Shown here piece after piece: positions 7,518 through 15,171 of a stretch of DNA of 37,636 nt. Source of the DNA: RECG01 sp964444805 (GTDB taxonomy: Bacteria > Bacillota_I > Bacilli_A > Acholeplasmatales > Acholeplasmataceae); contig CAYUIK010000008.1 of the NCBI GenBank assembly GCA_964444805.1, positions 1 to 37,636 of the forward strand, written 5' to 3'. Position numbers and translations under genes: made by a program. How positions within the stretch are numbered: position 1 is the stretch's first letter; each line of letters starts with the position of its first letter. Below the pieces are notes generated by a model. The model ran no database searches and was not told the DNA's origin. It saw only the letters and a program-made list of their open reading frames with translations.

Positions 7518-8578
7518 TGTACGATCAACTCAAGCGTTATTTGATCATGAACGAGAAACACGCATCGAACAGCCATGCTAATCGAGCCGAGGCTTCTTTT
7601 CACATGCTCGCGCATGTCGATCGGATGATCGATGCTTTCAAGGTGAACAAGAGTCAGGATCATGGCAACGTTCTTCTCGATGTCTTTGGTCTGTTACAAG
7701 GCCTTTTTGTAGCGATTGACGCCCTCTATGACCTTGCGATCGGGTTGACGTCCTATAAGTATCATATCAATGTGAATCAAAACGACGTCCTACACGAACT
7801 GAAGTTCGTTCGAAACGATATCGTCGGTCATCCGACGCATCGGACCTATCATGACGGGGGGACCGGGTTCTCGATCATTGACATGGATTCTCTTTCAAGA
7901 GACCAGATGACCTATAAGACCTATGTATACAAGAGGAATGCGTTCGATATTCAGACGCGAACCCTTCGATTTCGGGACTTGACCGAAGCCTATTTGCAGG
8001 AAAAGGACGCTTTACTCAAAGATCTGTACAATTACTTGGACAAGGATCAAGCGCGCACGGACATCCCTGAGAAAGTCTTTCGTCTTTATGAGACACTGAA
8101 TCAGGATTTACTAAAAGAGATCAAAAATGATTTCACGAAGGCTTATGACGTGCCCGAAACCTCGCATCATCGCTTTCTCTGGCGCCTCGACCTGTTGAAA
8201 CAAGCCATCAACTGGCAGGAAAACGACGATGAGCTGAACCGGTTCATCGGATATGTCTGCAAGAAGCAGGCAGCGAAATTGTATCGAATCGCGCTCGGCA
8301 TGGCGGATCGTAATGCGGAGGATCTCTATACGTCACTTCCGAGTATTCTCGTTTCGTTCTATCGTTTCATGCGACGAAACGAAAAGGAAGCCTTACCACT
8401 TCTAAAAAACATACATGACCAGAAACACCCCTTTTTCAAAAGCGACCTCGAAGCATTTGCGAAGCTCGATCTCGATGAGCCGACACAAAAGATCATCGAC
8501 TGGATGAAAGGTCTCGACGAGGAAGAAAAAATCTATCTGATCGGTTCGATTTTACGCGAATATCGTCCGAAGCAATAA
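7517..8578 (+). CDS. Unrecognised protein with HEPN-like RNx4H motif
   Basis: A 353-aa, charged, probably all-helical soluble protein that I do not recognise as a named family. Residues 50-80 form a hydrophobic helix pair. This is followed by HELKFVRNDIVGHPTHRT, in which R99-N100 and H105 fit the Rx4-6H motif of HEPN domains (RNases of toxin-antitoxin, CRISPR and Abi systems, and also non-catalytic scaffolds). The C-terminal 150 residues are helical with many Lys/Glu. The start overlaps the stop of the degenerate GGDEF/EAL gene (TAATG), with an AAGGAG SD inside that gene, so the two are translated together and probably work together. The HEPN reading is an inference from one motif plus local helices. 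No antitoxin-type small gene is adjacent. Confidence 0.6.
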   Translation: MYDQLKRYLIMNEKHASNSHANRAEASFHMLAHVDRMIDAFKVNKSQDHGNVLLDVFGLLQGLFVAIDALYDLAIGLTSYKYHINVNQNDVLHELKFVRNDIVGHPTHRTYHDGGTGFSIIDMDSLSRDQMTYKTYVYKRNAFDIQTRTLRFRDLTEAYLQEKDALLKDLYNYLDKDQARTDIPEKVFRLYETLNQDLLKEIKNDFTKAYDVPETSHHRFLWRLDLLKQAINWQENDDELNRFIGYVCKKQAAKLYRIALGMADRNAEDLYTSLPSILVSFYRFMRRNEKEALPLLKNIHDQKHPFFKSDLEAFAKLDLDEPTQKIIDWMKGLDEEEKIYLIGSILREYRPKQ

Positions 8579-8586
8579 AGAAAGTG

Positions 8587-8595
8587 TGGTATAAT
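8587..8595 (+). promoter_or_regulatory. Extended -10 promoter for the 65-aa gene
   Basis: TGGTATAAT is a perfect extended -10 (TATAAT at 8590-8595), 107 bp before the ATG at 8703. No good -35 is present, which is tolerable for TGn-type promoters. It implies a leader of about 100 nt. Confidence 0.65.
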
Positions 8596-8647
8596 AAGTG
8601 GTGGATCGTTTGTTCGAAAAATGAAGTGAACGACGCTTAGAACATGA

Positions 8648-8719
8648 ATGATGAAAGGAGTAGGATCCAGCGAAATCAAGCGGTTGGATCCATACGTATA
8701 CAATGGCCTGGAGCAATGA
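8648..8719 (+). other. Possible 23-codon leader ORF overlapping the 65-aa gene start
   Basis: ATG at 8648 opens a 23-codon frame (MMKGVGSSEIKRLDPYVYNG, then LEQ) that stops at 8717-8719, 17 nt inside the next gene. It has no clear SD of its own, so its translation is doubtful. If translated, it would carry ribosomes across the hairpin that separates the AAAGGAG from the 8703 start. Confidence 0.25.
8663..8691 (+). promoter_or_regulatory. Leader hairpin between SD and start codon
   Basis: GGATCCAGC (8663-8671) pairs with the segment at 8683-8691 that ends TGGATCC, a 9-bp stem with one G-U pair and an 11-nt loop. AAAGGAG lies 2 nt before the stem at 8654-8660. The ATG at 8703 lies 11 nt after it, and no SD lies between stem and start. 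Folding would bring the SD to about 13 nt from the start codon. Confidence 0.4.
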
Positions 8720-8900
8720 AACATTTCTCATCGGCGAAAAAGTCAAAGTCGAAGGTGAAAAACAACACGGTGTCATTACACGCATCGATATCGATCGTGG
8801 GCTGATCTATGTCCTTTTTCCGAGAATGCGTGAAGAAGCCTATCCGTACCCGGAAGCGATCGAACAGTTTAAGTTGAAACCCGAAGTCAAGAAGAAATAA
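8703..8900 (+). CDS. Small basic protein, SH3/KOW-like barrel suspected
   Basis: A 65-aa soluble protein of unknown function. The segment FLIGEKVKVEGEKQHGVITR followed by IDIDRGLIYVLFP has the alternating pattern of a small beta-barrel like those of KOW/SH3-type or carbon-storage-type small proteins. The tail is lysine-rich (KLKPEVKKK). No catalytic motif is visible. In-frame sequence upstream of ATG 8703 contains no other start codon before a TAG, so the start is fixed even though it lacks a local SD. It has its own promoter and is followed after 55 bp by the EAL-domain gene. Confidence 0.65.
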   Translation: MAWSNETFLIGEKVKVEGEKQHGVITRIDIDRGLIYVLFPRMREEAYPYPEAIEQFKLKPEVKKK

Positions 8901-8924
8901 GCACCTTCGTGTTTATTTTTTTTC
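8899..8924 (+). terminator. Weak terminator after the 65-aa gene
   Basis: A short stem (AAGCAC / GTGTTT around loop CTTC) is followed by ATTTTTTTT. The stem is only 6 bp with a G-U pair, so termination is probably partial. Readthrough would feed the EAL-domain gene, which has no obvious promoter of its own. Confidence 0.4.
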
Positions 8925-8955
8925 AAATGAGTATCGAACAGAGGAAGTGATTGAA

Positions 8956-10782
8956 TTGAACAAAAGGAAACAAAGGCTGCTCATCGCCTACCTTGTGTTG
9001 CTGATTCCGGCGGTAATCGTGCTTTATTTCTCCCTCGATCATTATTTTGAAACCCATTTTTCCTATCTTAATCGTGCTTTTTTCCATACGGTATCCATGT
9101 TCATTTTGACGCTCGTTCTTCTTGTCGTCGTGTGGCTGTTTCATGTGCATGTCGATGAGAAGAAGGTACTCGAATTCAACGATCTGATCGCGCAGTTTTC
9201 GGACCGTGCCATCGTAATCGTCAACAAGAGGTATGAAATTATCCACATCAATCGCCTCTATGAGAAGATTACGGGGTTTCGCCGAAGTCAGTTGCTGGGC
9301 CAACCGATCACCGCTCAGTTTACGAGCATCTATAGACCGACGATCGATTCCTCGATGTTCGTCGAAGCCGATAAAAGCGTTCACGTTGATCGCGTCCTAT
9401 GGAGTAGAACGGACCATGGAATCGATCGCTTACACCGAATCACGTGCTACGCCATTCAGCGGAAAAATGGGCGTACGGGCTACTATTTGCTCGTAGGAGA
9501 CGCACAGAATATCGAGAGTCAGATGATGCTGCCATTCGACGATTATCGGAATAGACGCATGACGGAACGGATGCTCGCCATGCCTGAAAGTGATCGCCCG
9601 ATCCGTGATATGGTTGAAACAGGGGAACCATTCTCAGTTATCGCACTCTTTCTGATGAACATCCAATTGCTAGAAGCAAGGTTTTCACAAGATGAAATCC
9701 AGCAAGCGCTCAACGGCTTCCTGCGAAATCTTAGATGTCTTCTCGAAAAAAAAGCGACCATCATGGCCATCGAGAACGGTCCTTTTTTCATACTCTCACA
9801 CCACCTTGAGGACGCCCAGAAAGCGATTGAAGCTGCAGCTAAAACCAACGCCATTCGTGATGAGCTCGTTTCATTTCAAGTTAAACTTGGGATTGCCAGA
9901 TATCCGCAAGACAGTACGGACCCACGATTACTCATGAGCTATGCGCATCTTGCGCTGACGTCAAGTAAAAGCGCAATCGGTCCTTTCCAGCCTTCCTATG
10001 CTCTATTAATCGAACGAGAGATAAAAATCGAAAGTGCACTGCAAAAAGCGCTCGATCATCAAGAGTTTTCGCTTTACTATCAACCACAGATCGATGCGCT
10101 AAACCATCGTGTTGTCGGAGTAGAGGCACTCCTGAGATGGCGAAGTGATGAACTCGGCAATGTGAGTCCGGGCGTGTTCATTCCGATTGCCGAACGTTAT
10201 GGATATATTGCCGCCATCGGTGTGCTCGTACTTCGGATGATCGCAAAAGACATCGATACACTCGCAGCAATCGGCCAAAACCCGCTCATATCGATCAATA
10301 CCTCAACCAAACAGTTGCTCGATTCCAACTGGTACCGTTCGATCGAAACGATGATTGAAAAAAAGAAAACATTGGCCAGTCAACTGAGTTTTGAGATCGA
10401 CGAGGGTGCGCTTTTGACGAATATCGATCAGGCGCGATCCTACATCGATGCCCTCAAGGAACTCGGGGTATCCCTAGTCATTGACAATTTCGGTAAAGGC
10501 TACTCGTCTTTCGTCGAACTCAAACGCCTGCCCATCGACGGACTCAAGATCGACCGCATGTTCGTCATGAACTATCCGAAAGATGACGGCAAAATCGTTG
10601 CTTCGCTGCTCGCGCTAGCCAAACACTTGGGTGTCGATGCCATCGTCGAGGGTGTGGAAAACGACATGCAAAAGGATTTCGTTATCGCACACGGAGCTCG
10701 CGTCATTCAAGGATATTATTATGCTCGGCCGATGCCACTTGAAGATCTGATCGAGTTCATGCTTTCTTTTGATCGTTCATAA
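8956..10782 (+). CDS. Membrane PAS / degenerate GGDEF / EAL c-di-GMP phosphodiesterase
   Basis: About 608 aa. Two N-terminal membrane segments (about 8-26 and 40-62) are followed by a PAS domain (about 75-185), a shrunken GGDEF-like domain whose signature has become ENGPFFIL (so no synthase activity), and an EAL domain (about 355-600). EAL catalytic residues present: E390-A-L in GVEALLRW, N448 in INTST, E480 in FEIDE, D510, K531 in KIDRMF, E565 in VEGVEN and Q585 in QGYYYARP. The conserved DDFG loop reads DNFGKGYSS, so the second Asp is Asn511, which may weaken metal binding. The likely role is membrane-anchored hydrolysis of c-di-GMP to pGpG. TTG at 8956 is chosen because the GAGGAAGTGAT SD is too close to the alternative GTG at 8947. 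Confidence 0.85.
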   Translation: MNKRKQRLLIAYLVLLIPAVIVLYFSLDHYFETHFSYLNRAFFHTVSMFILTLVLLVVVWLFHVHVDEKKVLEFNDLIAQFSDRAIVIVNKRYEIIHINRLYEKITGFRRSQLLGQPITAQFTSIYRPTIDSSMFVEADKSVHVDRVLWSRTDHGIDRLHRITCYAIQRKNGRTGYYLLVGDAQNIESQMMLPFDDYRNRRMTERMLAMPESDRPIRDMVETGEPFSVIALFLMNIQLLEARFSQDEIQQALNGFLRNLRCLLEKKATIMAIENGPFFILSHHLEDAQKAIEAAAKTNAIRDELVSFQVKLGIARYPQDSTDPRLLMSYAHLALTSSKSAIGPFQPSYALLIEREIKIESALQKALDHQEFSLYYQPQIDALNHRVVGVEALLRWRSDELGNVSPGVFIPIAERYGYIAAIGVLVLRMIAKDIDTLAAIGQNPLISINTSTKQLLDSNWYRSIETMIEKKKTLASQLSFEIDEGALLTNIDQARSYIDALKELGVSLVIDNFGKGYSSFVELKRLPIDGLKIDRMFVMNYPKDDGKIVASLLALAKHLGVDAIVEGVENDMQKDFVIAHGARVIQGYYYARPMPLEDLIEFMLSFDRS

Positions 10783-10820
10783 GAAAAGATCGCGATCGAT
10801 CCGATCCCTTGAGAAATGGT

Positions 10821-10849
10821 TTTTCATATGGTGCGTTCCATGTTAAAAT
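10821..10849 (+). promoter_or_regulatory. Promoter of the old-yellow-enzyme gene
   Basis: TTTTCA (10821-10826), a 17-bp spacer and TAAAAT (10844-10849) preceded by TGT as an extended -10. It lies 39 bp before the start codon. Confidence 0.6.
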
Positions 10850-10887
10850 AGATTTAAGGAAAATTTAATGACTCGGAGGTCGATCAC

Positions 10888-11880
10888 ATGTTTTTTGAAC
10901 CACTAAAAGTCAAGCATATCGAACTAAAAAATCGTTCCGTTCTCCCACCTATGTGCATGTATCAAGCCGAGGAGGACGGAATTGCGAAGGACTTCCATGT
11001 CGCTCACTACGCCCAACGGGCTTTGGGAGGCATAGGATTGATCATACAGGAAGCGACTGCGGTCACGGCCGATGGTCGTATTTCAAGAAATGATCTCGGA
11101 ATTTGGAGTGATGACCATGTTCCCGGCCTAAAACGAATCGTCAAGGCGATCAAAGATCACGGATCGGTTGCCGGTATCCAGATCAATCATGCCGGAAGAA
11201 AAGCCAGAACGGACAATCCGATGGGTCCGACCGATGATCCATACTATCCGGATTCTCAGCCGAAAGCGATGACGACTAAGGATATCAAGGATACGATCGA
11301 AGCATTCAAACAGGCTGCGCGTCGGGCCGATGAAGCGGGTTATGACGTTCTTGAAATCCATGGTGCACACGGATATCTCATCTTTGAATTTCTTTCCCCG
11401 CTTACGAACAAAAGAACCGACAAATACGCGGACGGGACGGTGTTTTTGCAAGAACTCATGCAAGCCGTCCGTGAAGTCTGGCCCCGAAACAAAGTGATCG
11501 TCCTCAGGATTAGCGCATACGAATATCGTGAGGCCGGGCTGCAACCCGAAGATGCCGCTGCCATCATTAGCGCACTCGGAGAAAACGGACCGGATATCGC
11601 GCACGTTAGCTCCGGCGGCAATGTCCCGGCCAATATCGTTCCTTACCCGGGATATCAGCTTCGTTTCGCTAAAATCGTCCGTGAGAAAACGAAAAAGATT
11701 ACGATCGGCGGCGGCCTCATCACTGATCTTAAATTGGCGGAATTCGCTTTACAAGAGGATTATTGTGATCTTGTGTTCTTCGGTCGTGCACTTCTTAAAG
11801 ATGCGAATTTTGTTTTGAATCACGCCCAAGAAATCGGTGTTGATATCGAATGGCCCAAGCCCTACGAACGCGGAAAATAG
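10888..11880 (+). CDS. Old-yellow-enzyme family NAD(P)H:flavin oxidoreductase (YqjM/NamA-like)
   Basis: A 330-aa FMN-dependent ene-reductase expected to reduce activated C=C bonds of electrophiles with NAD(P)H. The N-terminus carries PPMCMYQ with C23 and Y25, matching the redox-tuning Cys and the Tyr of the YqjM subclass. The HGAHGYL motif (H158, H161, Y163) is the substrate-binding pair. SPLTNKRTDKY follows, and GGGLITD with FFGRALLKD in the C-terminal half bind FMN phosphate. The length is typical. The start has a CGGAGG SD 7 nt away and its own promoter. The AhpD-like gene begins 11 bp downstream, which suggests a joint role in detoxification or redox stress. Confidence 0.93.
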   Translation: MFFEPLKVKHIELKNRSVLPPMCMYQAEEDGIAKDFHVAHYAQRALGGIGLIIQEATAVTADGRISRNDLGIWSDDHVPGLKRIVKAIKDHGSVAGIQINHAGRKARTDNPMGPTDDPYYPDSQPKAMTTKDIKDTIEAFKQAARRADEAGYDVLEIHGAHGYLIFEFLSPLTNKRTDKYADGTVFLQELMQAVREVWPRNKVIVLRISAYEYREAGLQPEDAAAIISALGENGPDIAHVSSGGNVPANIVPYPGYQLRFAKIVREKTKKITIGGGLITDLKLAEFALQEDYCDLVFFGRALLKDANFVLNHAQEIGVDIEWPKPYERGK

Positions 11881-11891
11881 GAGGTAATGAT

Positions 11892-12428
11892 ATGGCATGG
11901 ATCAAAGAAAAAGATCCAAAGCAAGACCAGCGACTCCAGACCATTTATGAAGACGTCCGTAAGCGGACGAAGCAAGACGTCGATCACATCTATCGCGTAC
12001 ACTCGCTCGATGCCAAAGCACTCGAAAATCACAAGAACCTATATGAGCACCTCATGTTCGGTGAAAGTGAACTGTCAAGAAAAGAACGTGAAATGATCGC
12101 GGTTGTCGTATCGAGCGCCAATGGTTGTCCATATTGCATAACCCATCACGAAGAAGCCTTGAGATACGTGACAGACGATCAGGCGCTTATGGAAAAGATC
12201 GCAAAAGACTACTCGAGCGCGCCTTTGACCAGACGCGAGAGGGCTATGCTCGATTACGCGAAAAAGTTGACCGAGACGCCATACCAAATGGTTCAAGACG
12301 ATATCGTCCGCATGCGGTTATTACAACTGAGTGATCTCGCAATCTTTCAGATCAACCAGATCGTTGCGTATTTCAACTATGTCAATCGGATCGTTTTCGG
12401 TCTTGGTGTCGAACTCGAACAGCGCTGA
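11892..12428 (+). CDS. AhpD/carboxymuconolactone decarboxylase-like peroxidase-related protein
   Basis: A 178-aa all-helical protein of the AhpD-like fold. The redox motif GCPYCITHH gives C79 and C82, with H86 as a conserved partner. LTRRERAMLDYAKKLTETPY is the second family block. Members reduce disulphides or peroxides, and many are of unknown substrate. The frame is open upstream, but ATG at 11892 has GGAGGTAATG in front and lies 11 bp after the reductase stop, so cotranscription is likely. The c-di-GMP gene follows after 39 bp. Confidence 0.87.
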   Translation: MAWIKEKDPKQDQRLQTIYEDVRKRTKQDVDHIYRVHSLDAKALENHKNLYEHLMFGESELSRKEREMIAVVVSSANGCPYCITHHEEALRYVTDDQALMEKIAKDYSSAPLTRRERAMLDYAKKLTETPYQMVQDDIVRMRLLQLSDLAIFQINQIVAYFNYVNRIVFGLGVELEQR

Positions 12429-12467
12429 TTCACATGATTCGCTTCGGTTACTGAAAGGAATTCGTCT

Positions 12468-15131
12468 ATGATCAATGAGATACACGCGGACATACTGAAG
12501 GATCTCCCCTTCCCCTTCGCCTACTGTCGAATCATCCTCGACGATGAACAGAGGCCATCGGACTATACGGTGCTCGTCGCCAACGATCGGTTTTGCCGGA
12601 TGCTCGGCGTGAGTCGCGGACGTATGATCGGCAAACCGATTTCGAAAGTTATTCCTGCGATGTGGGAGAAGGAATGTCAAAAACTCGACGTTTTTCACGA
12701 TATCGCTAAAAACTTGACGGAGACCGAGTATCAACAAACGAACGACCATGACATGCGCGACTATCACGTTCGCGTCTATTCCAGTCGAAAAGATCACTTC
12801 ATCAAAGTTTATGCCGATATTACGGCCCAGTTAAAACTGTCCCGGGCATCGGAAAACTTTTTGAATACGTTCGGTGAGACGATCGATTATCAAAAGATTA
12901 CCGATGATATCCGTACGCTCTCCGGAGCGAAATATGCCGCGTTTAACGTGTTCAAGGAAAATGGTCTTGACTTTCAGACTGTCGCCTTGTCCGGCATTCA
13001 TCAAAACATTCAAAAAGCGATCAGAGTACTTGGATTCAATCCGCTGAATAAGACGTGGGAACACGATCCGCACCGGGCGAAACGCATTGAAAAGAGCCAA
13101 ACGACCTATTTTCATGCCTTGCACGAACTCGCGGATTACGCGGTTTCGAGCGCGCTCATCAGGGTTCTCGAAAAAATGTTTGGCGTCAGGCGGGCCATTG
13201 TCGTCAAGATTACCAAGGATGGACGGATGCTCGGTGATTTTACGTTGATGATGCCGGTCCATGAAAAACCGTTTCTCGAAAGCACGCTCGAAACCTATGC
13301 GAGCCAAGTCGGGCTCTTTCTCGAAAAACAACGCGCGCTCGAAGCACTCGGTAGAAGTGAGGCGGAGTACCGGCACTTGATCGAAAACATCGGTGAGATC
13401 TTTTTCAGGATCAGCCTCGAAGGCGTCATTACCTATGCATCTTCGGCCACGCGAGCACTCTTGGGCTATGATGTGGAAGAGATACGGGGGAAATCGGCTG
13501 CATCGATGATCCATTTAGAGGATCGCGCTAACGTCGAAACAAAACTTAAAGAGATCGCCAATACCAATGAAAAGACACGGTTGGATTATCGGATCATGCA
13601 CAAAGATGGCGATGTTCGTTGGCATACGTCGACGATTACTCCACTCTATGACGATGACGATCAGATGACCGGATTTATGGGTACGGCGCACGACATCACC
13701 TATCGAAAGCGAATCGAAGAAGAGTTGAAGCGATCGGAAAGCACACTGCAAACGATTTTCAGTCACTTGCATTTCGGCATCGCTCTCTATGACTATGTCA
13801 AGGATTCCATCGTTTACACCAACGAACAGTTTCTCGAACTCTATGGCGTAAACAAAGATCAGATGACACGTGCAAAAGATGTCTATCGAGCGATTACCGA
13901 TGATCCCAAGCGCCAGAAAATGCTCGAAGAGGTCGTTGTTAAAGCGATGTCTTCCGATGACCCCGAAAAAATGTCATGGGATGATATCATGATTGATCGC
14001 GGGGGTGAAAAACGATTTCTCGCTGCCTATATCATCAAAATACCGGATTCGAACATGATCGTCTCAACCGCGCGTGACATAACCGAATCCATCTACAAAC
14101 AACGACAGATCGAATATGTCAGCTATCATGACTATCTCACCGATCTCTATAACCGCCGGTTCTATGAAAAGAAACTGACCGAGCTCGATCACAAGGAAAA
14201 CCTTCCCCTTGGGCTCATGCTCATCGATCTTAATGGCTTGAAATTGATCAACGATGCCTATGGGCACACCGTGGGCGACAAAGCACTCAAGATCGTTGCT
14301 GAGACACTAAAAGAACTGGGCGATCCGGGGATTTATGCCGCCCGCGTCGGTGGCGATGAGTTCGCGCTGCTCGTTCCCAATACGTGTGAAGCGGATATGA
14401 ATGGTTATGCCGAGCGCATCAAGGAAAGACTTTCACGCGTCAAGATCGATCACGTGATGATTTCAGTTGCCATCGGATACGCCATCAAATTCCGTAGCGA
14501 AGAGGATGTCTACGTCATATCGAAGAGCGCCGAAGACACGATGTATCGACATAAGATCACCGAAGGATCGAGCGCACGAAATCGGACGATTCAAACGATT
14601 TTAACGACCTTGACCGAAAAATACAGCTATGAACGCACGCACTCGAAGCGCGTCAGCGCGATGTGTCTCAAAATGGGACGAGCACTCGGTCTCAGTGACG
14701 ATGATCAAAAGGAGCTCGCTTTAGCCGGACTCTTTCACGATATTGGGAAAATCGCCATTCCCGATCACATTTTGGGAAAGCAGGAAGCGCTCACGGCTGA
14801 GGAATATGAACGGATGAAAACACATACGGAAGCAGGTTACCAAATTCTTCGCGCCGCCGATGAGTACTCGAACCTCGCCGAGTATGCGCTCTATCACCAT
14901 GAACGATACGACGGGAAGGGCTATCCGACCGGACTCAAGGGTGACAAGATTCCTTATTTCGCCCGGATCATCAGCATCGCCGATGCCTACGAGGCGATGA
15001 CGTCCGAGCGCAGTTATCGAGTCAAGAAGACGAAAGAAGAAGCGATAATTGAGCTTCGCGCCTGTGCGGGACGTCAATTCGATCCCGAACTGACGGAAAC
15101 CTTCATAAAACATGTCGTGAACAAGGCTTGA
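12468..15131 (+). CDS. PAS-GAF-PAS-PAS-GGDEF-HD-GYP c-di-GMP turnover protein
   Basis: An 887-aa soluble sensor. Domains in order: PAS (about 12-120), GAF-like (about 130-290), PAS (about 298-415, GVITYASSATRALLGY), PAS (about 422-540), GGDEF (about 550-695) and HD-GYP (about 705-887). The synthase site is intact (RVGGDEF, 628-632), with DLNGLKLINDAYGHTVGD upstream. No RxxD inhibitory site is seen. The HD-GYP site is intact: H725, HDIGK (757-761), H786 and HHERYDGKGYPTGL (810-823). It could thus both make and degrade c-di-GMP, with PAS/GAF input deciding which dominates. The start has an AAAGGAA SD. It sits 39 bp after the AhpD-like gene with no promoter seen between them, and a terminator follows. 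Confidence 0.9.
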   Translation: MINEIHADILKDLPFPFAYCRIILDDEQRPSDYTVLVANDRFCRMLGVSRGRMIGKPISKVIPAMWEKECQKLDVFHDIAKNLTETEYQQTNDHDMRDYHVRVYSSRKDHFIKVYADITAQLKLSRASENFLNTFGETIDYQKITDDIRTLSGAKYAAFNVFKENGLDFQTVALSGIHQNIQKAIRVLGFNPLNKTWEHDPHRAKRIEKSQTTYFHALHELADYAVSSALIRVLEKMFGVRRAIVVKITKDGRMLGDFTLMMPVHEKPFLESTLETYASQVGLFLEKQRALEALGRSEAEYRHLIENIGEIFFRISLEGVITYASSATRALLGYDVEEIRGKSAASMIHLEDRANVETKLKEIANTNEKTRLDYRIMHKDGDVRWHTSTITPLYDDDDQMTGFMGTAHDITYRKRIEEELKRSESTLQTIFSHLHFGIALYDYVKDSIVYTNEQFLELYGVNKDQMTRAKDVYRAITDDPKRQKMLEEVVVKAMSSDDPEKMSWDDIMIDRGGEKRFLAAYIIKIPDSNMIVSTARDITESIYKQRQIEYVSYHDYLTDLYNRRFYEKKLTELDHKENLPLGLMLIDLNGLKLINDAYGHTVGDKALKIVAETLKELGDPGIYAARVGGDEFALLVPNTCEADMNGYAERIKERLSRVKIDHVMISVAIGYAIKFRSEEDVYVISKSAEDTMYRHKITEGSSARNRTIQTILTTLTEKYSYERTHSKRVSAMCLKMGRALGLSDDDQKELALAGLFHDIGKIAIPDHILGKQEALTAEEYERMKTHTEAGYQILRAADEYSNLAEYALYHHERYDGKGYPTGLKGDKIPYFARIISIADAYEAMTSERSYRVKKTKEEAIIELRACAGRQFDPELTETFIKHVVNKA

Positions 15132-15133
15132 AA

Positions 15134-15171
15134 AAGGACGACCACGTCAATCCCGGGCGTCCTGTTTTTTT
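15134..15171 (+). terminator. Terminator after the GGDEF/HD-GYP gene
   Basis: AGGACG pairs with CGTCCT across a 16-nt loop and is followed by seven T residues on the plus strand. The T run reaches the stop codon of the convergent flavoprotein gene. Confidence 0.65.
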
